Positions 43,970 through 52,961 of a stretch of DNA of 64,000 nucleotides are shown piece by piece. The DNA is from Chitinophaga cymbidii (GTDB taxonomy: Bacteria > Bacteroidota > Bacteroidia > Chitinophagales > Chitinophagaceae). The position numbers and the translations under genes are program-made. How positions within the stretch are numbered: the stretch's first letter is position 1; every line of letters starts with the position of its first letter. The DNA lies in assembly GCF_007992715.1 (NCBI RefSeq), contig NZ_BKAU01000006.1:1-64000 (forward strand). Direction: 5' to 3'. The notes under the pieces are model-generated. The model searched no databases. It was not told the origin of the DNA and saw nothing but the letters and a program-made list of their open reading frames with translations.

Positions 43970-46900
43970 TTAGAAACTGGCCCTGAGTGATAGCTGGAAC
44001 GTTCTGGGAATAGGCACATTCCCGAAGTCGATCCCCCGCAGCACAGAGCTGTTGCCGCCGGCATTTGTTTCCGGATCGTAGCCATCATAGCTGTCCCAGC
44101 TGATCAGGTTGCGGCCTGTCAGTGAAACGGAGGACGATTTGATGAACTTTGCAAACGAAGGCAGTTCCAGGGAAAGCGATACTTCCCGCAGTTTAACATA
44201 AGAGCCGTCTTCAACGCGCCACTCTTCGGTGTTGTAAACGGCGAAGATGTACCCCCGCGGCAGTTCGCCCTTTATTTCCCTTTCGGAATAGTCGCCGATG
44301 CCAACGCCCTGGCGTGTTCTCCTGTCGGCATTGAACACCTCCTGGCCCAGCGCTCCGTCGATCAGGAAGCTGAACGTAAGTTTTTTATAAGCAAGGGTAT
44401 TGCTGAAGTTCAGCAGCCAGTCCGGGTGCGGACTTCCCAGTACTCTCCGCAGCAGCACCTTCTGCGCGTCGAGCGCCGCAATCGGGCGTCCTTCACTATC
44501 CACCGCAATGCCTCCCTTGGCGTCCCTTTCAAAATAGTTGCCGTAGAAAACACCCAGCGGTTCTCCCGCGAGGATCACCGAAACCGAGCCCGCCGCATTG
44601 GCCAGCGCGATCGGCGTTACCTGGCTGGAGGACGTTACCAGGTTCTTGTTCCTGCTCAACGAACCGCCAACGTTCCAGGAAAAATCCTTTCCGGATATGG
44701 GAACGGCGTTGATACCCAGTTCCCATCCCTTGTTGGTAAGGTCGCCCACATTTTCGGTGCGCGTGCTGCCGCCGGACGAAGGCGCCAGCACCCTGTCTAC
44801 CAGCAGCGAGTTGCCAACAATCCTTTTGTTGTACACGGTGAATATCACGCCCAGGCGGTTATTCAGGAAGGAGAGGTCTGTACCGAATTCTATTTCGCTG
44901 GACCGTTCAGGTTCCACCAGTTGGTTGCCCAGCGCGGTATTGAGGTTGTAAGTGGCAATCCCGTTCAGGCTGCCGGACAGATAGGTGGAGAACCGGTCAT
45001 AGGTGCCGATGCCGGTGAGATTACCTGCCAGCCCCCACGAAGCCCTGAGCCTGGCGGAGCTGAACCAGCTGCGCTGCATGTCTTTCCAGAACCCCATTTC
45101 GTTGATGTTCCAGGACGCGCTGAGCTTTGGATAAAAGTACGTGCGTGTGTCCTGCGGAAAAGACGTGCTGCCGTCTATACGCGCCGCCGCGGTGAGAAAC
45201 GCGATATTTTTATAGCCGAAGGTCTGTTGCAGGAACCCGCCGAATACCTGGCGCTGATCGTAGCTATACCGCGGATCAAGGCGCGTGGCGGCGCCGTTGA
45301 TGGTAGTGATGCCGTTCAGCAGGTCCCGCCCTTCGTTAAAAAGACCGGTGATCTTCTGGTATTGATGATTGAAGCCGGCGGTGGTAAGGGAAGAAAAATT
45401 GCCTGGCGATGTGCTGTAGGAAATATTTACATCGTTGTTGATCAGGAAAGAATTGACCAGTGCGCTGGACACATAGCCCAACCCTTCCTGCGCGGCGATG
45501 TAAGGATATCTTTCTATCAGGTTGTTGCCCTCCTGGCTGAAATTGTCCACCCCAAGGATGTAATCGATGCTAAGCCCTTTCACCGGCCTGATCTTCACCT
45601 GCAGGTCGCTGATCGTTCTGCTGACGGCCTGCGTAAGCTCCATGTCCTCGATCACGCTGAGCGGGTTCACGCGGGTAGGCTCCACGTTCTTGAGGTTGCC
45701 GTCCGCATCACGCTCTTCTATGTTATAAATATTGTTGGTGATGTTCACCGCGTTGATCGGGCTCCAGAATACGTTGCCATTGGGCTTCTCGTGGGAGAAG
45801 CTGTTCGTGTAGGCGATACCGCCGCTGATGGTGATGTAGTCGTTGATGATCTGCTCCACCCGCGTTTTGAAATTGAACCGACGGAAGTCCGTATTGCGTA
45901 TGATGCCCTGGTTGTAATAATATCCGCCGGAGAAATAATATTTCGTTTTATCCGTGCCGCCGCTGATGGATACATAATTATCCGTGCCCAGCCCGGTATG
46001 GAATATCTGGTCCTGGTAATCATACCGCGTTACGTCCACCAGGTCAACAGAAAGTTTCCTTTCCTGTCCGTCCGGACGTATATACGTGATCGTGTTACCG
46101 GGACCGTTGCTGATATTGCCCAGCCGCAGGCTGGCGGAGCCGAATTGCTTGCCGTATTCGGAGATGTATACTTTTTTACGGAGGGAGTTGGTGATGATGC
46201 TGGTGCCGAAGTCAACTTTCAGCTCACCTTTTTTGCCGGATTTGGTGGTGATCAGCACAACGCCGTTGCTGGCGCGGGAGCCGTAGATAGCGGAAGCCGA
46301 GGCGCCGGGTATTACGTCGATCCGTTCAATGTCGTTCGGGTTGATGTCCGCCATCCGGTTGGTGCCCAGCTCGGCGCTTCCGCCCGCGTTCACATTCATG
46401 TTCGTGACGTTAGTGGTGGAATTGCTCACGATCACGCCGTCGATCACATACAGCGGTTCGGAAGATCCTTTGATGGTGCTCGTGCCCCGCATGCGGACCG
46501 AAATGCCGCCTGACGGATCGCCGGAGGTTTGCGTGATCTGCGCGCCGGGCACCTTGCCCTGCAGCGCCGCGCCAATGTTCCCCGATCCGGTGTTGACCAG
46601 CTGCTTTGCATTCACCGAATTAACGGTGTTGCCTAATTGTTTCCGGGATTGCCGGAGGGAAGAGCCTATCACTACCACTTCATCCATATTCAGCACATCT
46701 TCTTCCATCACCGCATCCGCGGATACGGCGTCGCCACTGACGGTAATGGCCTTTCGGACGGACCTGAAGCCGATGCCGGAGAATTCCAGCGTATGCGTGC
46801 CCGGCCGGATGTTAGCGGAAAAGCTGTATTGCCCGGTTGCGTCCGAGCTGCCTCCGGTAGTAGTGCCGGTAAGCTGTACCGTGATCCCCGGCACCGGAGA

Positions 46901-47029
46901 GCCGTCCGTTGCCGTTACCTTTCCGCTGATGCGGACCTGGGTCATGGCGGGGAAGGCCAGCGCCAGGAAAAGGAAGATGAGGGGGAGCGCTTTCCATCTT
47001 CGGTGTTGCTTTTTGAGTGGATTTGTCAT
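43970..47029 (-). CDS. SusC/RagA family TonB-linked outer-membrane transporter
   Basis: The frame extends to 47128, but the ATG at 47029 (MTNPLKKQHRRWKALPLIFLF) starts a normal signal peptide ending in PAMTQ, giving 1019 residues. A CarboxypepD_reg-like domain follows (VRISGKVTATDGSPVPGITVQL), then the TonB box DEVVVIG, the plug (GSGNIGAALQGKVPGAQI, PLYVIDGVIV, ASAIYGSRASNGVVLITTK) and a barrel ending in FQLSLRASF. There is no STN domain, so it is not expected to signal to a FecR-type anti-sigma factor. It forms an import complex with the SusD gene 17 bases downstream. Confidence 0.93.
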   Translation of the reverse strand: MTNPLKKQHRRWKALPLIFLFLALAFPAMTQVRISGKVTATDGSPVPGITVQLTGTTTGGSSDATGQYSFSANIRPGTHTLEFSGIGFRSVRKAITVSGDAVSADAVMEEDVLNMDEVVVIGSSLRQSRKQLGNTVNSVNAKQLVNTGSGNIGAALQGKVPGAQITQTSGDPSGGISVRMRGTSTIKGSSEPLYVIDGVIVSNSTTNVTNMNVNAGGSAELGTNRMADINPNDIERIDVIPGASASAIYGSRASNGVVLITTKSGKKGELKVDFGTSIITNSLRKKVYISEYGKQFGSASLRLGNISNGPGNTITYIRPDGQERKLSVDLVDVTRYDYQDQIFHTGLGTDNYVSISGGTDKTKYYFSGGYYYNQGIIRNTDFRRFNFKTRVEQIINDYITISGGIAYTNSFSHEKPNGNVFWSPINAVNITNNIYNIEERDADGNLKNVEPTRVNPLSVIEDMELTQAVSRTISDLQVKIRPVKGLSIDYILGVDNFSQEGNNLIERYPYIAAQEGLGYVSSALVNSFLINNDVNISYSTSPGNFSSLTTAGFNHQYQKITGLFNEGRDLLNGITTINGAATRLDPRYSYDQRQVFGGFLQQTFGYKNIAFLTAAARIDGSTSFPQDTRTYFYPKLSASWNINEMGFWKDMQRSWFSSARLRASWGLAGNLTGIGTYDRFSTYLSGSLNGIATYNLNTALGNQLVEPERSSEIEFGTDLSFLNNRLGVIFTVYNKRIVGNSLLVDRVLAPSSGGSTRTENVGDLTNKGWELGINAVPISGKDFSWNVGGSLSRNKNLVTSSSQVTPIALANAAGSVSVILAGEPLGVFYGNYFERDAKGGIAVDSEGRPIAALDAQKVLLRRVLGSPHPDWLLNFSNTLAYKKLTFSFLIDGALGQEVFNADRRTRQGVGIGDYSEREIKGELPRGYIFAVYNTEEWRVEDGSYVKLREVSLSLELPSFAKFIKSSSVSLTGRNLISWDSYDGYDPETNAGGNSSVLRGIDFGNVPIPRTFQLSLRASF

Positions 47030-47494
47030 GTCGATGAAGTTTTGGTATTTGGAAAAGAAAGAAACGCTTAGCCGGAGGTAACCGGCGCATCTGGCGATGC
47101 ACCGCCGTATTGCTACCTGCACGTTCACATGATTATCCTGTAAAATCTGTCAGCAGCTCACCTGAAAGCCGCATGGAAGGTGGATGATGCTACGCCAGTG
47201 AAGCGGAGAACCGCTCTTGTCGCTTATATGAATACTGTAATGGGCCCGCCATGTGCTTTAATAATGACGCCGGTGTAGATTGAATAGTTACTGTCGCAAA
47301 TGCTTAAACATACTAGGGGTTGTCGCTACTGAAGTTAACAAAAAAACGGTAATCCGGCAAAAAAATGCATAAATTTTAGGTTATCATGCATGTTCCGGCA
47401 TAATATATTTAAAATTCAAGCATAACATGCTATGCTCGTCCATGGGAAAAATGTTGACCGGCATATTATTTGTTCCTGTTCCTGCAAAACGTTT
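47030..47494. other. Long leader region upstream of SusC
   Basis: The 465 bases between the divergent SusC and small membrane-protein genes hold an interrupted 18-base palindrome at 47419-47436. No clear -7 box was found on the minus strand and no protein frame is credible. A regulator gene is not adjacent, so control of this SusCD pair must come from elsewhere. Confidence 0.4.
47419..47436. promoter_or_regulatory. Interrupted palindrome upstream of the small membrane protein gene
   Basis: AGCATAACATGCTATGCT reads nearly identically on the other strand (AGCATA/TATGCT arms, one asymmetric pair). It lies 60 bases before the gene at 47495 and about 390 bases before susC. Confidence 0.35.
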
Positions 47495-47689
47495 ATGGAA
47501 AAAAGAATACTGGGAATTGTCTTTTCGCTTCTTGGCGCCGTGGGCCTTATCCTGGCCGCCGTCAAGTTCGTAGATGGCGCGGAAGGCGCAAGAAGCATCA
47601 AAAGCATCGTCATCTACGCCATTCTCGGCGCTATCTTTTTCTTCGCCGGCATCGGCCTTATCAGGAATACGAAAGACAAGCCTTCCTGA
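47495..47689 (+). CDS. Small two-helix membrane protein
   Basis: The ATG at 47495 gives a 64-residue protein: MEKRILGIVFSLLGAVGLIL, a short loop with VDGAEGARSIKS, and a second helix IVIYAILGAIFFFAGIGLI, ending KDKPS. The upstream part of the frame (from 47432) is Cys-rich and unlikely to be coding. Proteins of this type are common in Bacteroidetes and unnamed. No partner gene is apparent. Confidence 0.65.
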   Translation: MEKRILGIVFSLLGAVGLILAAVKFVDGAEGARSIKSIVIYAILGAIFFFAGIGLIRNTKDKPS

Positions 47690-47775
47690 AATTCCATGCT
47701 ATAAAATTCCCCGCATTCATCGTTATCCCCGAATAATGGGCCCGTTCCCATACCTTCACTTTTGCCCGTTCAATG

Positions 47776-47908
47776 ATGCCCAAAGAAAAACGCGGATATG
47801 CGGCCACGTTAGTGGCGTCAATCGATTTGCATGGCGCTGGCATGCTGGTCGCTGTTCTACATGAAAGATACGTTCTCGAAAGACCTGGATTATACAGAAG
47901 AGTGGTAG
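47776..47908 (+). pseudogene. Frameshifted small single-helix membrane protein
   Basis: One frame reads MPKEKRGYAATLVASI and then continues in an unlikely way. The next frame continues with CMALACWSLFYMKDTFSKDLDYTEEW and a TAG stop at 47906. Joined near 47821-47830 by one base, the two give a basic N-terminus, a hydrophobic helix (ATLVASI...MALACWSLFYM) and an acidic tail, which is a typical small membrane protein of about 43 residues. Either a real frameshift has broken it or the assembly has a 1-base error there. No homologue is recalled. Confidence 0.4.
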
Positions 47909-47914
47909 AAGGAA

Positions 47915-49186
47915 TTACGGATGCGTCAGCAAACCGTTCAATCCTTCCTGTTCAAAGATGATCCGGCCGATCCGCAGATCGGACCAGCCATTTTTCAGTA
48001 AATAAGTAAACTCCGGCCGTCCGCTTTCAAGGCTGCACTGCATGCGGTAAACACCCATTGCAGCTGCAGCCGGCCGGAGGGTATTTTGCAGGGCGTACAG
48101 ATGTGTGGAAACAAAGAAACGTGAATGAGGGAATTTAGACAGCCCCGCGATAGTGGTGGTGGATATTTCCAGCGCGTCCTCGGGGTTCGTGCCGCGGAAC
48201 AGCTCATCGAAAATGGCAAAGCACCGTTTGCCGTCATGCGCCTGCCGCACAACATCTTTTAGTGTATTGATCTCCGTTTTAAAGTGGCTATATCCTTTTT
48301 TCAGATCATCTTTCAGATCGATCGCCACAGTCATGCAATCAAAAAACGGCATGATGCAGGACTGCGCCGGTACGCCCACGCCAACATGCGCGAGATACAC
48401 ACAGATACCGATCGCCTTGAGCAATGTTGATTTACCGGACATATTCGGACCGGTGATCAGCATCACGTTCGTTACCGTGACCAGGTCATTTTTTACCGGC
48501 TGCTGCAGCAAGGGATGATAAAATCCTTTCAGTTCAAACCTGCCCTGCGCATCCATCTCCGGGAAAACGAACTGGTGCCGTTGAACGCCGGTGGCCATAG
48601 ACAGGTATGCTTCAAAAGTGAACAGGTGATCCCAGAACGCGGTATTATTTTCCACCGTCAGCTCCCTTTTCAATATTTTCAATAACGCCACCATGTGCGT
48701 TGTGCCGAACTTCCCTTCGCGGTTCAGTTCTTCGTACCGATGCAGGTTAAAGCGGGCCAGCATCCCGGGAATATATGCTATCTTCCTGCCGAAATCAGGA
48801 GGAAAAGCGTCAGCATGCAGCAAAGAAAAATACCGGTTGTATAACCGGTGCATGAAAAGAATGAACTGGGTGAGCCGGGTTTGTAGTTGCTGCCGGGTGC
48901 TGCTGTTAAGCATCAGCCCGATGCGGGAACTTTCTTCCATATGCTCCACGCTTTTACAAAGCTGATGGACTTCCATCAGGTCACCCCTCGCGTAGGAATA
49001 GGATTCCAGCACCTTCCAATTTTTCAGCATGCCCTTGATGATCTCCTGCCGGTGGAGGATGTCCGCCGCGGAAGGAAGCGGCGTACGGAAAAGATCAGTC
49101 AGCACACCACGGGAAAAATCGTTACAGGTATAGTCGAATAGCGGCAAGATGTCCCTTTCAATATGCAGGTCCCGGATATTGATCAT
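47915..49186 (-). CDS. Short MutS-family DNA-binding ATPase
   Basis: This 423-residue protein has the MutS ATPase: Walker A GPNMSGKSTLLKAIG (near residue 245), FKTEINTLKDVV, Walker B CFAIFDELFRGTNPEDA and the switch STH. It lacks the mismatch-recognition and connector domains; only the lever/clamp-like helices (1-200) precede the ATPase. It therefore belongs to the small MutS-like paralogues rather than classical MutS. Substrate preference is unknown, and recombination intermediates are the usual suggestion. It is divergent from the GH13 gene. Confidence 0.88.
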   Translation of the reverse strand: MINIRDLHIERDILPLFDYTCNDFSRGVLTDLFRTPLPSAADILHRQEIIKGMLKNWKVLESYSYARGDLMEVHQLCKSVEHMEESSRIGLMLNSSTRQQLQTRLTQFILFMHRLYNRYFSLLHADAFPPDFGRKIAYIPGMLARFNLHRYEELNREGKFGTTHMVALLKILKRELTVENNTAFWDHLFTFEAYLSMATGVQRHQFVFPEMDAQGRFELKGFYHPLLQQPVKNDLVTVTNVMLITGPNMSGKSTLLKAIGICVYLAHVGVGVPAQSCIMPFFDCMTVAIDLKDDLKKGYSHFKTEINTLKDVVRQAHDGKRCFAIFDELFRGTNPEDALEISTTTIAGLSKFPHSRFFVSTHLYALQNTLRPAAAAMGVYRMQCSLESGRPEFTYLLKNGWSDLRIGRIIFEQEGLNGLLTHP

Positions 49187-49276
49187 ATGTTCGCTAATGT
49201 AGGATATTATTCAATACGCCGGCGACTGGACATTTCTGGCAGACATCTTGTGCTGTTCCACAAAAAACGCAGCAAG

Positions 49277-50902
49277 ATGGCAGACACAAAAAAAGCATGG
49301 TGGCAAACAGGCATTATATATCAGGTATACCCGCGGTCTTTCCAGGATAGCAATGGCGATGGGGTAGGCGACCTGAAAGGCATCCTGGAACGGCTTGATC
49401 ACCTGCAATGGCTTGGTGTGGACGCCATCTGGCTGTCTCCCGTCTTCCCTTCGCCCATGGCGGATTTCGGGTATGATATCAGCGACTATACCGGCATCCA
49501 TCCGTTGTTCGGCCGTCCGGAAGACCTGGACGCCTTGCTGCAGGCCGTGCATGAGCGGGGCATGAAGCTGCTGCTGGACCTGGTGCCGAACCATACTTCT
49601 GATCAGCATGCCTGGTTCCTGGAATCCCGTTCCTCCCGCGATAGTCCCAAACGCAACTGGTACATCTGGCAGAACGCTCCGGCGGACGGCTCCCTGCCCA
49701 ACAACTGGCTGAGCGTATTCGGCGGCAGCGCCTGGGAGTGGGACGGACCATCACAGCAATATTACTATCATTCTTTCCTGAAAGAACAGCCGGACCTGAA
49801 CTGGCGCAACCCCGCAGTGCAGGAAGCCATGTTCAACGTCATGCGTTACTGGCTGCAGAAGGGTGTGGACGGCTTCCGGGTGGATGTATTGTGGTTCATT
49901 TTCAAAGATGAGCAGCTGCGCAATAATCCACCTAATCCCGACTACGCGCAACACATGCCCGCCTTCGATCAGCTGTTGCCCGTGTACTCTACGGATCAGC
50001 CGGAAGTGCAGGAGATCACCCGCAAAATGCGCGGCGTGCTGGAGGAATTTGACGGGGACAGGGTGTTGGTAGCTGAAGTATATCTTCCGATCAAACAGCT
50101 GGTCACCTATTATGGCATCGACAATAAAGGCGCGCATCTTCCATTCAATTTCCTGCTGCTTTCGCTGCCCTGGGATGCGCTGCAGATCGCCACTACTATC
50201 GATCAGTATGAAGGTGCTTTGCCGGCAGACGGCTGGCCCAACTGGGTGCTCAGTAATCACGACAGGCCGCGCATCGCCAGTCGTGTTGGTGCGGAACAGG
50301 CAAGGATCGCCGCAATGTTGCTGCTGACGCTGCGCGGCACGCCCACTATTTATTACGGCGATGAAATCGGCATGCGCGATGTAGCCATTCCCTTTGATGA
50401 AATCAAAGACCCGCAGGGCCTGAACATGCCCGATAAGAACCTCAGCAGGGACCCCGCGCGCACGCCGATGCAGTGGGATGGCAGCAGGAACGCCAGCTTC
50501 ACGGACGGCAGCCCCTGGCTGCGGCTGGACAAAAATTTTGCGCGCGTCAATGTACGCGCGCAAAAGGAAAATAATTCGTCCATGCTCAGCCTGTACCGCC
50601 GCCTGATCAGCCTGCGGCGGCAGGAACCCGCATTATCAGAAGGAACGTATACATCTGTTTATGCTGATAACCAGCTGCTGTCTTTCATCCGGCAAAAGGA
50701 GGGAAGCCCTTCGTTCCTGGTGGTGCTCAATCTCACGCACCGGCCCTGCTATTTCCGGCCGGCCGGTTTCCCATTCGGCGGTACCGTGGAAATATCAGCT
50801 TCCGGCGAATGGGAAGGCAGTACGGTGAGCAATGTGATTGCGCTGGAGGGGGATGAGGGATTGCTGATCCGGCTGGATGCGCATCAGCCTTTCCTGTTGT
50901 AA
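49277..50902 (+). CDS. GH13 alpha-glucosidase / oligo-1,6-glucosidase-like enzyme
   Basis: The frame opens at 49163, but the ATG at 49277 (MADTKKAWWQTGIIYQVYPRSF) begins the GH13 core, giving 541 residues, a normal length for oligo-1,6-glucosidase types. The conserved regions are LLLDLVPNHTSDQH, GVDGFRVDVLW (nucleophile Asp203), VLVAEVYLP (acid/base Glu267) and LSNHDRPR (Asp329). No signal peptide is present, so the enzyme is cytoplasmic and probably releases glucose from short alpha-linked oligosaccharides. The last 19 bases overlap the convergent VOC gene. Confidence 0.93.
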   Translation: MADTKKAWWQTGIIYQVYPRSFQDSNGDGVGDLKGILERLDHLQWLGVDAIWLSPVFPSPMADFGYDISDYTGIHPLFGRPEDLDALLQAVHERGMKLLLDLVPNHTSDQHAWFLESRSSRDSPKRNWYIWQNAPADGSLPNNWLSVFGGSAWEWDGPSQQYYYHSFLKEQPDLNWRNPAVQEAMFNVMRYWLQKGVDGFRVDVLWFIFKDEQLRNNPPNPDYAQHMPAFDQLLPVYSTDQPEVQEITRKMRGVLEEFDGDRVLVAEVYLPIKQLVTYYGIDNKGAHLPFNFLLLSLPWDALQIATTIDQYEGALPADGWPNWVLSNHDRPRIASRVGAEQARIAAMLLLTLRGTPTIYYGDEIGMRDVAIPFDEIKDPQGLNMPDKNLSRDPARTPMQWDGSRNASFTDGSPWLRLDKNFARVNVRAQKENNSSMLSLYRRLISLRRQEPALSEGTYTSVYADNQLLSFIRQKEGSPSFLVVLNLTHRPCYFRPAGFPFGGTVEISASGEWEGSTVSNVIALEGDEGLLIRLDAHQPFLL

Positions 50903-51318
50903 TCATAATTCACCATCCACTGTACGCCGAATTTGTCTGTCAGCATACCGAAATAAGCGCCCCAGAAAGTTTTGCTCAGGGGCATCGTTACCTGGCCGCC
51001 TTCGGCAAGACCATTGAACAGCCGGGTAGCTTCTTCCTCACTGTCGGGATGCACCGCCACAGAAAAGTTGTTGCCTTTCACGACGGTGCCCATTTCAGCA
51101 GGCGTATCGCTGCCCATCAGGTACGTGTCTTTCCCGATCGGAAGGGAAACATGCATGATCTTGTTTTTTTCTCCTTCGCCCGGCTGGTATTCCGCGGGGT
51201 TGTCGCCGAACCGCATGAAGCCGCCGTCCATGAACTCGCCGCCGAATACGGATTTGTAAAAGTTGAAGGCTGCCTCGCAGCTATCCTCGAATGTCAGATA
51301 GGGGGTTACTGATGCCAT
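50884..51318 (-). CDS. VOC superfamily protein (PhnB-like)
   Basis: The frame extends to 51375, but the ATG at 51318 (MASVTPYLTFEDSCEAAFNFY) is the family start, giving 144 residues. It has the paired beta-alpha-beta-beta-beta modules of glyoxalase/PhnB-like proteins: FYKSVFGGEF, MHVSLPIGKDTYLMGSD, NNFSVAVHPDSEEEATRLFNGL, FWGAYFGMLTDKFGVQWMVN. Function unknown; PhnB-like proteins rarely show enzyme activity. The 3' end overlaps the GH13 gene by 19 bases. Confidence 0.88.
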   Translation of the reverse strand: MASVTPYLTFEDSCEAAFNFYKSVFGGEFMDGGFMRFGDNPAEYQPGEGEKNKIMHVSLPIGKDTYLMGSDTPAEMGTVVKGNNFSVAVHPDSEEEATRLFNGLAEGGQVTMPLSKTFWGAYFGMLTDKFGVQWMVNYDYNRKG

Positions 51319-51483
51319 GATGTTGTTTTTAAAGGTGAATTGAATTTGAAGTTGATACGTCAAAAGTAGGATCATTGGGGCATATGGCGGCGGTATCTTT
51401 TCGCCATGGAATGGGGGAATTGCGACAAATTAAAGCCGCCCTTTGCCTGCATTTGGCGATGTGACGGCAGCGGTTTTGCCATC

Positions 51484-52266
51484 TTATGATTCGTACAATA
51501 CCTGCTCGTCTGTAAAATATGTTTTCCTGCCGCCGGTGGTTTTCACTTGTATAGCCGCGCCGGTGGGGCTTTTTTTCTTTTTGGAATGATGGATCAGCAG
51601 GAAGTCCCTTATTTCTCCGCTGATGATATCCGGATGCTCTTTGCGGATCTGCTTTTCCGCATGCTTCAATACCTTTTTGACCGATTTAGCCAGCGCCGTA
51701 ACTTTTGCGGGGGGAATGGCCTGGCAGGAGGAGAACGGTGATATGCGTGCATCCCACAGGATTTCATCCGCATAGGCGTTGCCGATGCCGCGGATCGCAT
51801 CCTGGTCCAGCAGCCAGTTTTTGACCGATCCTTTTTTGGCGGACAGCCGCTCTTTCAGGAAACGGGCATTGACCTGTTTGTCCAGCGCATCGGGGGCGGA
51901 GGGGATGTCCGGGTCCAGTGTAGGCCGTGCCATATAACGGAAATCAGTCAGCACAAGTCCTGTATCATCATCAAACTGCAATTCAATGATCGTGTGCCTG
52001 TGCGGATTTTTGCCTTCAAAGAGATGGAGATCGCCGTTCAGCATCAGGTGCAGACCGAGCACATGGCCATTGCCAAATTGTATATGCAGCTCCTTACCCT
52101 CGCGCCGTATTTCCCTGATGGACTGCCCTTCGATGGCTTTTTTAAGCTGGCTGACGGAAACGTTCAGCTTTTTTGTTTTGGGTGCGGCGATCTTTTTCAC
52201 CACCTTACCTTTCAGCTGCTGCTGAAGATTGTGGCTGAATACCTGCAAATCGGGGAGTTCTGGCAT
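51484..52266 (-). CDS. Fpg/Nei family DNA glycosylase with zinc-less finger
   Basis: This 260-residue protein starts MPELPDLQVF; Pro2 and Glu3 are the catalytic residues of the family. The helix-two-turn-helix reads DAIRGIGNAYADEILWDARISP. The C-terminal finger, normally a four-Cys zinc finger, has no Cys: HHSKKKKSPTGAAIQVKTTGGRKTYFTDEQ. That resembles the zinc-less finger of NEIL1-type enzymes, which keeps the fold and the GRKT DNA contact. It should remove oxidised bases in the cytoplasm. It lies 40 bases upstream of nothing on its strand except the flavin reductase gene to its right, so joint transcription is possible. Confidence 0.9.
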   Translation of the reverse strand: MPELPDLQVFSHNLQQQLKGKVVKKIAAPKTKKLNVSVSQLKKAIEGQSIREIRREGKELHIQFGNGHVLGLHLMLNGDLHLFEGKNPHRHTIIELQFDDDTGLVLTDFRYMARPTLDPDIPSAPDALDKQVNARFLKERLSAKKGSVKNWLLDQDAIRGIGNAYADEILWDARISPFSSCQAIPPAKVTALAKSVKKVLKHAEKQIRKEHPDIISGEIRDFLLIHHSKKKKSPTGAAIQVKTTGGRKTYFTDEQVLYES

Positions 52267-52306
52267 GTGTTGATGTTAAAAGATGCTAACGAACAAAAAA
52301 TATGCC

Positions 52307-52864
52307 CTAGAGGTTCTCCGGCCGGAACCGCCTGCGGTAGCTGACATTTTTCCCGGATACCATAAACACGCCGTCCCCGCGGTAGTGCACGGTGCGGGGA
52401 TATTTGGGCGATGCGGCCACATGCGCTTTCACCACTTCCAGGATGAAGAAGCTGTATTTCTTGAGCAGGCCCGTATCGGCCACTTTGCATTCGAAGTTAG
52501 CATAACATTCTTTTATCAGCGGCGCTTTCACTTTATCCGCTTCCACCGGCGTAAGCCCCGTATCCGCAAACTTGTCCGTTTCGCTGCCGGTGGTATTGCC
52601 GATCCGTATCACCGCGTCTATCATGTCGTATGTGGGAATATTGATCACGCATTCTTTGCTTTTGCGGATCATTTCGTAGCTGTGATTGGCGGAAGTAATG
52701 AAGCAGCCGATGCGGGAAGGGGAGAACTCCATTACGGTATGCCAGCCCATGCTCATGATGTTCTGCCGCCCTTTCCACGAAGAGCTGACGAGCACGATCG
52801 GGCCGGGTTCCAGGTATCTGCGGATCTCCCATACCGGAAGGTCTTTTTTCGGGTGTGATGCCAT
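52307..52864 (-). CDS. Flavin reductase family protein (FMN-binding)
   Basis: This 185-residue protein has the split-barrel flavin reductase fold: PIVLVSSSWKGRQNIMSMGWHTVM, SPSRIGCFIT, MIRKSKECVINIPTYDMI and ECKVADTGLLKKYSFFILEVV. Such proteins bind FMN and reduce flavin or act as oxygenase partners; no oxygenase gene is close. The gene is 40 bases upstream of the Fpg/Nei gene on the same strand. It is divergent from the DUF4886 operon. Confidence 0.9.
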   Translation of the reverse strand: MASHPKKDLPVWEIRRYLEPGPIVLVSSSWKGRQNIMSMGWHTVMEFSPSRIGCFITSANHSYEMIRKSKECVINIPTYDMIDAVIRIGNTTGSETDKFADTGLTPVEADKVKAPLIKECYANFECKVADTGLLKKYSFFILEVVKAHVAASPKYPRTVHYRGDGVFMVSGKNVSYRRRFRPENL

Positions 52865-52905
52865 GTTAAATTAAACACAAACTTTATGCCCGCAGAAGCG
52901 GATCA

Positions 52906-52937
52906 TTTGGATTATTCCCCCTTTAATAATAATTTAA
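52906..52937 (+). promoter_or_regulatory. Possible promoter of the DUF4886 operon
   Basis: TTTG at 52906-52909, 20 bases, then TAATTTAA at 52930-52937 (two bases off TAnnTTTG). The start codon follows 25 bases later. Confidence 0.35.
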
Positions 52938-52961
52938 GCCGTTACAAAGACTGAAACGAAT

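Noticed and set aside
44426..46513. A 695-codon open frame antisense to susC
   Set aside because: It overlaps a complete SusC fold on the other strand and shows only random basic sequence.
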